From positions 1-61,632 of the forward strand of contig JAPTJF010000388.1 of NCBI GenBank assembly GCA_029339195.1: a DNA stretch of 61,632 nucleotides, in the 5' to 3' direction. How positions within the stretch are numbered: position 1 is the stretch's first letter; the number at the start of each line of letters is the position of its first letter. Below, piece by piece: positions 1 through 10,300 of the stretch. The translations under genes were made by a program, and so were the position numbers. Under the pieces are notes generated by a model, which was not told the DNA's origin, did not search any database, and worked only from the letters and a program-made list of their open reading frames with translations. This stretch comes from Micractinium sp. NFX-FRZ (Eukaryota; Chlorophyta; Trebouxiophyceae; Chlorellales; Chlorellaceae).

Positions 1-1971
1 GTCAGGGCAGGTGAGGCAACAAGCCATGATTGGATGAGGGCAGAAGCACAGTCAGTGCTGCATGGCTTGGACAGAACCGTCCCACAGGACAGCGGGATCC
101 GGGATCGCAGCTGCCGCCTCAAGCAGGAAAGCGCGCCCCCACGGCACCCGCTCACCGGTGGCAGATGTCTGCCAGCAGGGTCTCCACCGAGCCGCGCTCG
201 TAGGCAGGCATGATGTATCCAAAAGTGGGCTGCGAGCATTGGGGGTGGGACAGCACAATGTGTGTGCATAAGAACCGACAGATGAGCGCCAGGCAGGCGA
301 CGGCACAGCACCCATGGCGAGTGGCACACACCCGCTCCTGAGGGGCTGAGTGGCACACACTTAAGAGCTTAGCTGCTCTTAAGTGCCCACCGCTTGCGCT
401 CCCTCAACCCCTGCTGCTGCCAGCTCCTGCTGCCCTTGACTGACAGCAGGCTGCCACTGTAGGCAGGCACCGAAGCTCACCTTCCACCACAGCTCCTCGC
501 GCTCAGCTGGGTCCGTCAGCCACTCCCCCTTGAAGCCCACAGTCCCCACCGGCATCACCACACGGCTGCCGCAGCCAGAGGAGTGCAGCACGCCCAACAT
601 GTTCAGCTCAATGCGCCGGGCCTGCAGGCCGTACGACTCTGCAGGTTGAAGGGGAGAGCAAAAAGGTGGGGTGTGAGATAGCAGGCAGGCAGCCAGGCGG
701 CAGGCGCAAAGACACGGAGCAGGATGAGAAGCGTGAAGAGGGTGAGAGCACTTTGCGGGTGGTGGAGAAATGATGGATTACGAAAGTAATCCCTACGTGC
801 TTCTGAGCACGCAGAGAAAAGGCAGGTGGACGAGAACAGCATCAGCTGGAGGCTTCGGGAGAAGAATTGAAGACATGAAGCATTGGCAGGAGGCACCGGT
901 CAACAAGCAGAGACTGAAGCCGGCGGCAGAACGGGGAGATCAGGACGGATCGGGCAGCGTACGAAACGAGGTAGGGAGGGGGCGTGCCGGCCAAAAGCAG
1001 CAGGCAGATGGAGCGGAAGCACGGGGGAAGCAGGCGCCACCCCTGCCTGCCAGGGCCTGGGCGTTGCGCCCACCAGGTGCCCAGGAAGCAGAGGGTCAGG
1101 GGATGGAGGCGGGAAGCAGACGAGAGCCAGTGCTGGCGGAGGCCTGATAAGGAGTCCGTGGGCATGGTGGAGAGAAGAATGGTAGAACAAAGGAGCAGAC
1201 AGTTGACGTGGCGTGCAAGGACCAAGCGCCCACAAGGCTGCTGCACGCTCGCGGCTACTGCTGCCATGCACCCCCACGCAACTTACGCCAGCTGTCAAGT
1301 ACGGGGCCAAACCAGTGCTGCCCTCCACTCCCACGAGCCTGAAGCCCACCAAACAGGCAGGGGACTCACGTGCGTGCTGGAACTCTGCTTCGGTCTCGAG
1401 ATCGGAAAACTTGCCGCCGCCCAGCGGCAGGTGCAGGTGCTTGATGGCAAGGTAGGTGCCCTCCTTCGCGGCGCCGGGCGGGCGGGCGCTGCCGGGCAGG
1501 GCCGCCCAGCGGCAGAGGTACACCTCGGCCTGCAGCGGCGGCACATATCATGGTGCACAGATCACGAGTGGAAACACGGCACGGAAGCCCCTGATGCCCT
1601 GGGTTACAGCAATCACATTTTGACGGGCCGCGAACAGATGGCGCGCGCATTGGGACCCCAGCGCTGCCAAGCGCACCTGGCCTCCGCCCAGAATCGCTGT
1701 TGCCTTGCCGATGTTGTGCACCACTTCATCAATGCCGTACTCTGGCAGGCCCTGTGCGCAGAGCGGGCAGCAACGGGGCGTGGGTGGTGAGGCACGCACG
1801 GCGGCATGCGCAGCACCCAACAGACGCCCACCGCCGCCTGGCCTGCGCCCGGCCTGCCCGCTCCGACCTCACCTTGAAGGCTGCTGAACGCCTGCCCAGG
1901 CTCGAGCGAGAAGTGCACACCAGCTCGTTGGCCAGCATGACCCCCCGGTCAAGGATCGGCGGAGGTGCGGC
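1..1971 (-). CDS. Partial multi-exon gene, protein of unknown function (3' end beyond the left edge)
   Basis: Five exons join in frame on the minus strand: 1873-1971, 1617-1751, 1370-1529, 481-638 and 156-229, with canonical GT donors, CAG acceptors and matching phases (0, 0, 1, 0, then 2 out). The gene continues past position 1, and at least one 5' exon above 1971 is unresolved. The reading includes PILDRGVMLANEL, LPEYGIDEVVHNIGKATAIL, AEVYLCRWAALPG and PTFGYIMPAYERGSVETLL, which has the mixed composition of a folded protein. I do not recognise the family and see no signal peptide or membrane segment. The 730-bp intron at 639-1369 holds nothing recognisable. It is head to head with the gene at 2397. 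Confidence 0.7.
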
Positions 1972-2396
1972 CTGCGTGCGGGCGGGGCGGGGCGGGGCGG
2001 GGCGGCGGCGGCGGCGGCGGTGAGGTCAAAACACATGGCTGCGCAAGGCGCCCTTGCCACCGTCATATGCAGCGCATGGTAGCAGGAGTCGAGGTGCGGT
2101 GCGGGCGGGCAGCAGGCACGAATATAAGTTGCGATGGAGAGAAGCGCGCACCGGCAGCCTGTTGCGGCTGGATCCTGCCATCGTGCACTCAGCCAAGCCC
2201 AATGCTTGTGCCACAAGTGCGAGTTGTAACAAACTATTTTGGCGCATCTGTGCCGGCGTGGAGCCACCTGCTAGCGCTGACCATCCCTTGTGAGACTCCG
2301 GCGGCCTGCTAGCATTCCGACACTGCCCTGTGATCCAAATTGTGCAAGTCAGCGGGACGCATCGGCTCTCGGAGCTCCGCCGCCACCGACATCAGG
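1972..2396. promoter_or_regulatory. Intergenic region between divergent genes
   Basis: This stretch separates the minus-strand gene at the left from the plus-strand gene at 2397 and must hold the promoters of both plus an unresolved 5' exon of the left gene. It includes a GGGGC run followed by a GGC run near 1977-2021. No TATA box or other known element was recognised. Confidence 0.4.
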
Positions 2397-3837
2397 ATGC
2401 CCCAGGCCCCAGCCGCAGCCAAGGGCTCCCCAGCCAAGCCTGCCCTTCCCAAGGTGAAGCGCATTCCCTCCCACGCTGCCCCATACACCTCGCCCGCGCC
2501 GCGTCCGCCCCGCCACTGGGCCCATTGGACAGCTGCACAGCCCCAGCAGCTTGCTGACAGCTGGGACGTCCGGCCCTGCCTCACTTGATGGCAAGGCAAC
2601 CAGATTGAATCAACCCCGCCCACTCCGCCTGCAGCATCCTGGCAACTTGGGCAATGCACGGCCCGCCGCTGCTGTGGCGGCCAAGGCGCACGGCGAGGCT
2701 GTTCTGGCACCCAATGTGGAGCTCGGCGCGCCGCCCACTCTCAAGGCACGGGCAGATGGCGGTGCTGCCATGAGCGGCATGGCGGCGGCAGCACTGCTGC
2801 CCCGGGCACCGCTGCTGAAGCTGGCGCCCGCCGACCGCGCCCTCGCCTGCTTCGGCAACAAGTGGCTCCTCAGCCTCAGCACCCAGTACTGCTGCATCCC
2901 CACCGAGGCCGGCACGGCCTACCGCCTCATCCCTCTGGACCAGACGCAGCTGCTCTTGCAGGCGCTGGCTGCCTTTGAGTCGGGCGAGCTGGCAGAGCAG
3001 CTGGCGGGGCTGCAGCCCAGCGGCGGCGGGGCGGCGGCAGCACCCAGCAGCGTTTGGGTTGCTGCACCCACCTGGTTCGACGAGGCTGCAGCAGCCAGCA
3101 GCACGCAGCTGGCAGAGGCGCCCCTCGCGGTGGAGACGGTGGCAGTTGCCATCCAGTGCGAGCATGGGCTGGTGCTGGCCATGCCGGCTGAGCGGTACCT
3201 GCTGCCCAACGGCAGCTTCTGCACCCTGCTGCCCCTGTCCACGGTGCAAACCGTGCGTGACCTGGTCACCGCGCCCACTGAGGAGGCGGCAGCTGGACGC
3301 GCCAGCGACGACGAGGCCACACCCAGAGGCAGCAGCGGCGGCGGCGGCAGCGCTGACGACAGCGACTACGAGGATGGCCCTGCATTTGCCGCAGCAGGCG
3401 CAGCACGCCGCGAGCTGGCGGGCGAGGTGGATCTGGGCGAGGGCTTCGATGTGGACTTTCACGACCTGGCCTCCACCCTCATCCTGGGGCCTGCCCTCGC
3501 CGGCCTCACCACCGCTGTGGGCCCCATCCCCCAGGTGGGCCCAGACGTCGAGGTGGTGGTCACCGCCACTCCCACCAGCCTGGCGCAGCAGCTGGAGGCG
3601 AACGGTGAGGAGGCGGCAGACAGCGAGGGCCAGTGCAGCGAGGAGGAGGACCAGGGCGAGGGCAGCAGCAGCAGCAGCAGCAGTAGCAGCAGCGACGAAG
3701 ACGAGGACGAGAGCAGCGAGGAGGAGAGCAGCGAGGAGGAGGGCGCCGAGGAGAGCGACCCTGAGTACAGCAGCGAGGATGAGGACGAGGAGAGCGGGTG
3801 GGAGGGTGACGGCGAGGTGATCTACTGGGGCCGCTAG
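2397..3837 (+). CDS. Protein of unknown function with a long acidic Ser/Asp/Glu C-terminal tail
   Basis: The preferred model has two exons, 2397-2453 and 2635-3837, phase 0, with donor AAG|GTGAAG and acceptor CCTGCAG, giving 419 residues. The intron-free alternative starts at 2551 (428 residues) but reads through what looks like intron. The N-terminus is Ala/Pro/Lys-rich. The middle has a folded look (ACFGNKWLLSLSTQYCCIP, YRLIPLDQTQLLLQALAAFE, ETVAVAIQCEHGLVLAMPAE). The last ~80 residues are almost all Ser, Glu and Asp, including a run of ten serines, and end in GEVIYWGR. Such tails are common in nucleolar and chromatin-associated proteins, but no domain identifies the role. No signal peptide is present. 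Confidence 0.75.
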
Positions 3838-4370
3838 ACACTGAGCTGCTTGGGCCGGCTCCCTGGCAAAGGGAGCTCGGCTGGCCAGCCTGACTGTACA
3901 GGGTGAAGCGCCAGAGTGCGCGGATTTGTGATGGGGACCTTGGGCACTGTTTCTCTCTTCCTTCTTCCCCTCTGTATTTGCCTGCTTGTACCAGCGCACC
4001 TGAGTTTTGCTAGTCCTATAATTATGAATCGATCTGTGGTTCTGCAATGTTCGTCATTACAATCATTTCTTGCCCTGGCAAACAAAACGTACTAAGGAGG
4101 GAGATGGGAGAGCAATAGGCACAGAGGCCACAACAGTCAGCCACTACTGCCAGCCTGCTGTGCCGGCCTGTACTGCATGCAGCCAGCCATTGTACTGCTT
4201 GCTCACATACAACCACAACTTTGCCATGGACGCCACTGCAGTTTGCATGGGGGTGCCAACTGCTGTGGGGCAGAGCTGTGCTGCGGCTGCTGGGCTGCCT
4301 CTACAAGTGCAGCAGTATTGAGATGCGCCCGCTGTATGCTCCAGTCCCAGCATTGCGCATTGCATCATTG
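3838..4370. other. Intergenic region between convergent genes
   Basis: This holds the 3' ends of the acidic-tail gene (plus) and of the giant EF-hand/TPR gene (minus). A minus-strand TGTAA motif, the usual green-algal polyadenylation signal, lies at 4057-4061, about 310 nt below the stop at 4371. No further gene was seen. Confidence 0.5.
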
Positions 4371-7300
4371 TCAGGCCAGCGGCTTGCACAGGTGAGGCAG
4401 CGCCTCATAAAGCTCAAAGCCCAGCCGGCTGTCGATGACCATGCTGACCCAGCGCTGCAGGGAGAGGAGGGGGCACAACAGGACAGGGGTCGGGAGGCAG
4501 GCAGGGCAGGAGGCAAGCGGCTCTGTGCAGGCGGCAGGCAGGCGATGGGGGTGGGTTTGCAAACGACTTGCACAAGTACTTGCCCGAAGGCTCGCCCTCT
4601 TGCTGCCCAGCGCTGCTGCCTTGCCGGGTGGCTCACACCTCCCATCCACTATCCCAGCCCAACCCTGGCGCGCACCGCTCTCGCTCCTGGCCCCTCCTGC
4701 CCCGCCCAGCAACGCAACCCTGGCTACCTGTTCGTTGATGAACTGCCCATCCATGGCCTCGGAGGAGTGCGCGCTCCACTGGGCGGGGTCGTGGGCGGGG
4801 CAGAAAATGACCTGCAGGGGACGAGAGGGGCAGGAGCGGTGCACAGGAACTGACTTGACCGCTGGAGGAGAGGAGCGGGCAGGCGCATGCCGCCTCCTGC
4901 CGTCTCACTGGCAGCGCCAAGTGGAGCCTGCACCCTAGGCAGCCGCTCTGCCATCCACCCTGCAAAGCAACCCTCCCTGCCAGCCTGCCCTACCTTGAGA
5001 GCGGCAATGTAATCAAAGGCGTCCTTGCGTGTGATGGGCTCGCTCCCGTTGCGCCACTGCAGGGGGGGGCAGGAGGGGCAGCGCGGGGTGGAGGTGAGGT
5101 GAGGAGTGGGGGAGGGGCTCAGAGGAGATGGCACACGCAACGTGGGCAGGCTGCGGACGACAGCGACTTCAGTGGGAGCGGGAAAGAGCTGTCCCATGGG
5201 CGCGCTGCACTGCCGGGCCCCAACGCAGCACCTGCCCGCAGTCCAGTGCGCACGCAGGTCCCCATGCCAGCCAACTTCAGTTGGAGCGGGAAAGAGCTGT
5301 CCCATGGGCGCGCTGCACTGCCGGGCCCCAACGCAGCACCTGCCAGCAGTCCAGTGCGCACGCAGGTCCCCCAGCCAAGGAGGAGCGCTGGCCCGCTCCA
5401 ACCACACCTTGAACCGCCCAGCCTCGAAACTGACTTGTCCCAAAGCCTGTCCCACAGCCACTGCCCGCAGACTGCCCAGCAGTACCGCCCCACGGCCAGG
5501 TGCAGGCACCCGCAGCGGCAGCCCCCACGGCCAGGTGCAGGCAACCGGCGGCAGGCTGCCCACCCACCTGCATGACGCGGTAGGCGGCGTGCGCGCGCTC
5601 CACCAGGGGAGCATCGCTGCGGGGGTGGGGGGCAGGGGGGCACGGTGATGAACCACAATTGGTTGCAGGAGGATGAGCATGCGGAGGGGACGCTCAGGCA
5701 ATCCGAGAGGGCAAGCCAGTGGGCGAGCGGGGGAAAAAACTGCTGCCTGGTCAAGACCGGCGATTGGTGCAGGGGCAAGCGGCCAGGCGGACAGGGCTGG
5801 TGGGCGGGCAGCTGAACCCTGAACCCCTATGAATTGTAAACCCTCGGGAACTCATTGTCCGTCACCACAGCACCGGCAGCCACAAACCCAACCCTGCGCT
5901 TCCGAATCGAACCCCCGCCCTGCCCCATGTTGAAGCACACTCACCAGAGTGCCAGCAGGCACACCACCAGCAGCGCCAGGTCGACGTACCCACTGCGCAT
6001 GGTGTCCAGCAGGACCAGCACCTGCGGGCGGGGAGGTGGGCAGGCACGGGGAGGTGGGGAGGCAGGGGCGGCGGGGGGAACCGGCTGGGTTGAGGAGAGA
6101 CAGCGGCGGCGAGCTGAAAGTAGGAAGAGGCGGGGCGGGGACCTGGGCGGGTTGAGGAAAGCGGGAGCGGCAAGCTGGCTGATAGCTTGCAGCACCTGCT
6201 TCACACTGCCCGTTGCTCCAAGGTGTTGTTGCACGTCGTCCTGCAAGTTAGACACTACCTGCACTGCCACCCCACCTGGCTGTTGATGGTGCGCATCATG
6301 TGCTGGAACAGGCCGGGCGGTGTGTTGTGCAGCACCCGCCGGATCAGGGCCTCTGCTTTGGCTGCCTTGATCATCTTGCCCTGCAGGGGAGGGAAGGGTG
6401 GGGTGGGGGCAGGAAGGGAGGGGGTGAGAATGCAGTGGGATGTTCAAGGTACGCCGGGGCAGTGCGACAGTCGCGGGGCCCCGGCTTGGCAGCCTGGGTT
6501 GCATGTCCTGAGGAGAGAGGACGGGGAAGGGGGGTGGGGCTATGCGATTGAGCACAGTGAAGGCAGGAAGAGGTGTGGTGAGGTGGGATGTGCCCTGGGG
6601 GGGATGGGGGCTGCAGAGGGAGCAGGGAGGGCGGCACCACGCACAGGCCTGACAGCCAGACCCGCCACCCCGCATCCCTTCGTCCCTCCACCACCCAGTG
6701 AGCACACAAACCGGCCTGCTCTGTTCTCCTCTTCCCTGATGCGCTTGCCGCAGCTGCTGGCGGCGATGCACGCCCCTGCCCCCGCGCCCCTCGCCCTTCA
6801 TACACACCGCACTGATCCTCCCTCCGCCGACCATGCACAGACACCTCACACCGTGCTCACCCGCTTGCCGCGGCTGCAGTTGGCGTCGCAGGCCTCCGCC
6901 TCCAGGCTGCGCACCTTGGCGGCCCCCATGGGCTGCAGCTGCTGCAGCATGGGGATGTCCACCTGGTGGGCGGCCTGCGGCAAGGGAACCGAATGTTGAT
7001 AGTATTAGTAAGTGAAGTATGTAGGAGTCGCTGAGTGCCTGCAGAAGTCGGTGTGAGTACGATGTCCACCTGCTGGGCGGCCTGCAGGCAGCAGGGAGGG
7101 GGGTGGGGGAGGACAAGAGCATGCAGTGTCAGGGCAGCGTGCGCAGGAGTCGCTGAGCGAATGCAGAAGTCGGTGCGAGTACGATGTGGCGGCAAACCGC
7201 ACGGTGCAGTTTCAAAGGTCGGCACAACGCGTCCCTGGCACTGGCGGGCTGCAGAATCACCACCACAACCACAACCACAACCACAACAACACCCCCACCA

Positions 7301-10300
7301 CTGCTGCCCACTCACCGCCGACAGGTTCACACCCATGCGCTTGAGCTTGTGGGCGGAGCTCTTGGCGGGGCTGCCCGCCAGAGCCATGGGCGACTGCAGG
7401 GACGGGCATGTGTTGAGAGAGCAGTGGGTGCGCAAGCGCAGGGGAAAAGGCAGGTAGGCAGGCAGGCGCATCGAGGCTTGCACAGTCAGTCATGGAACAC
7501 ATTTAGCGCCTCACACTTGGCCGAGGGCCCAGGCTCGCCTTGCATGCTGCATTGGCCACATGCTGAGCCTGCTGTGCTCCCTCGAATCTACGGAATGGTT
7601 GCTGCTCCGCGCATGCCCCAACGTGCCTGTCCAGCCCCTGCCAATGCATGCCGCCTGCATTGCCAGCCTTATCGCCCAGCATCGCCCACATGTGCTCACC
7701 ACCCGTGCTGCAGACATCAGACCCTCCCATAACATCAGCCCTTGCCCACCCTCCCGCTCAAACACCTTCTGCTCACCTTGCCAGCCTTGCCCCCCAGCAT
7801 GGCCCCCATGCTGAACACGGGCTTGGACTGGGGGGTGCCGCCCGCCTCGGCGGCCGCCATGTCTGCCGCCAGCGACTCCACCTGCGGGCCACCGGAAGGC
7901 AGCAGCGGCAGGTTCAGGGACAGGGCGCCGGCGCCAGCAAGTGGGGGCACCAGCCAGCAAGGTGATGGCTTCCGGAGCCTCTTCCCTCCTGGCATCAAAA
8001 TCGTATGTGTTTATTTCTGCCACTTACCCAATTTTGCTGCCTTGTCTCAGAGGTGGTGCTTTGCTTGGCTGATCTGCCCTCCTGGCTACTCTTCCACCTG
8101 CCCCTCATCCCCAAACAACATGTGCCCCCCCGGTTGTCACCTGCGCCGCCTTGTCCGAGATGTAGCTCATCATCTGGCTGATGACCTCCCAGTTGGCCCC
8201 CGCCTTGAGCATGCGCTTGAGCTGGTCCACCTCCTGGGACAGCACGCTGCCCTGGCCTGCAGGCATATTGTGGGTGCATGGTGTGCGGTGGCAGGGGTGG
8301 AAGGTGGAAGGGAGCAGGCGCCTCCTGGGACAGGCACGCTGCCCTGGCCTGCAGGGCGGCGCAGGCAGCGGAACGCGCGAATCAAGCAACAGGGCAGGCC
8401 GGCAGGCGGCAGTGTATGAACACCGGACGCGTGCGCCAGTGGACGCCGCAGTCGCGGCACCGCACAGGGCGCACTGGAGCAAAGGCGTGCCAATGGAGGG
8501 CAGAGAATTTGATGTCCCTGTGGTCCCCAGGGCCCGCACCTGACAGCTTGAGCGCCAGCTTGAGGTTGAAGGTCGCCTGGTCCTTGTCTCCCGTGCAGGT
8601 CTGCACACCACGTCAGCGCGGGTAGGGGCAGATCAGGATGCGCAGTGGGGCGGTGGAGGGGAGCAGGCAGGATCCGGGCGATGCGGAGCCATGGGTCTGC
8701 TGGACGACGTGAGTGCTGGCTGCCACAGGGCATGCAAAGGTGAACTAGAGGCCGGCACCGGGCTACTCAAAGGGCAGGGCCACTCCGCCCTCCCCAGCCC
8801 AGCCAGCCCAGCCAGCCTGCCCCACCTGCACCACCGCCTTGTTGAGCAGCGAGCGCCAGTGTGAGGCGTCAATGGCCAGCACGTTGTCGTAGCTGCGGGG
8901 GCAGGCAAGGGAGGGTGTGACTCTTTCTTAACACACAATGCCAGGGTGGGTCCCAGAACGTGAAGGCAACGTGAAGGAAGAACTGCAGTTGTAGGTAGGA
9001 GGGAGAAGGTGGAGAAAGGGGGCAGGCGAAGCAGAGCAGGTCATCGGGGCTCGGCCGGGGCGAGCAGGTCCGAACGTGTGTACAGGCAGGCTGCACAGGC
9101 TGCACAGGCCTCGTTTGTAATGCGGGCCCCGTGAGCAGCAGCGCCCTCTGTGCACCAGGGTCCACACACCAGACTGCAGGCAGCTCACGGCCCGCACCGA
9201 CCTGCGCACCTCCCCCGCCACCGCTGCCCACACTACACCCTGTCCCACCCTGCCCACCTCTGGATGGCGCGCCCAAACTCGGCGCACTGGCGGTACAGGT
9301 TGCCCATGTTGAAGTGGGCCTGCAGTACCAGGGGCAGAGGTGGTTGGATTTGGTCGCGCCAGCGTGGCTCCGCCAGCTGTGCTGCGTATCCTTGTAGATC
9401 AGAACACCAAGTCCTAACGTCATCTCATGTCCGGGGCTCATTGGCCAAGCCAGGGCCCTGGGTTGCCAGCACTGGGCCCTCCCTCCCTGCAGGCAGGCGT
9501 GCCCCCTCACCTCCAGGTGGTGGGGCGCGCACTGGATGGCGTGCTTGAAACACTTCTTGGCGTTGTCCACGTCACCCTGCAACAATGGACACAATGGCGC
9601 AGGCGCCATGCTTTTGGGTCGCTAAGAGTGGCAGGCAGCTGGCGGCACTTTGTGTTGTATCACATCACCCTGCCCTGCGGGACGAGTCAGCACGAAGCTG
9701 AGCGGTGGGCGGTACACGAAGCAGCTACTGTAGGAGAACAGTGGTACCAGAGTCAGGGAGCGGGGCAGCCGGTCCAGCCAGCCCAAGGCTGACCCGCCAG
9801 CGTGGCGGCATGTCCCCTGCCAACAGCGCAACCAGGGGGCCAACCCAACCCAGGAGGCGCGCGCCCCCCGCCCCTCACCTGGGCACAGTAGGTGCAGCCC
9901 AGGTCGCACAGGGCGTCGGCGTAGTCGGGCTTCAGCCTGCGGGGAGGGTGGCAAGGCAAGCGGGGCAGGCAGGGCGCAGGCAGGGCAATGTGTTGGGCGG
10001 GAAGGTGCGGGTGGGAAATGGCAGGGCACAGCAGCCAAGGACCGGCAGCATGCGCATGCATCTCCAGCCCCCAGCAACTTCCTTTTGGTGCGCCGCTTCC
10101 TTCATGCCCCAGCTCCACCGCTTGATTGACTCCTTGAGCGCTACCTTGGCCCCCACCCCATCCCCGCACCAGACAGTCAGAATTCAAACGAAACATTGTG
10201 TGCTCACTTGAGCGACTCCTTGAGCGCGGCCTTGGCCCCCTCGAAGTCCCCCAGCGCATACAGGGCGCTGCCCATGAGCTTGTAGGCGCGGAAGTGGCCG

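Larger units (their letters stand above)
4371..8256 (-). other. C-terminal region of the giant gene, exons 26-35
   Basis: Exons 8141-8256, 7777-7881, 7316-7393, 6861-6974, 6276-6380, 5945-6021, 5568-5616, 4994-5056, 4728-4811 and 4371-4454. This part holds the family's conserved end: LIRRVLHNTPPGLFQHMMR, a degenerate EF-like segment (LLDTMRSGYVDLALL), ITRKDAFDYIAALK and the final WVSMVIDSRLGFELYE helix. The Arabidopsis members continue into a cysteine-bearing tail that is absent here. Confidence 0.8.

Noticed and set aside
1873..1935. Apparent frameshift: a second frame reads HFSLEPGQAFSSLQ and looks coding.
   Set aside because: Only the frame ending ...RRSAAFK joins the next exon (GLPEYG) in phase 0 with canonical splice sites, so no frameshift is needed.
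2551..3837. Single-exon start of the acidic-tail gene at 2551.
   Set aside because: The stretch before 2635 reads like intron, and a good donor/acceptor pair joins the ATG at 2397 in phase 0. Kept only as an alternative.
2581..4047. A 488-residue minus-strand open frame opposite the acidic-tail gene.
   Set aside because: Its composition (runs of Ala/Leu/Val opposite Ser/Glu codons) is that of an antisense shadow, and no splice or family support was seen.
5166..5378. Regular repeats considered as a CRISPR array or mobile-element ends.
   Set aside because: There are only two direct copies with no spacers, no terminal inverted repeats and no associated genes; they lie in an intron.
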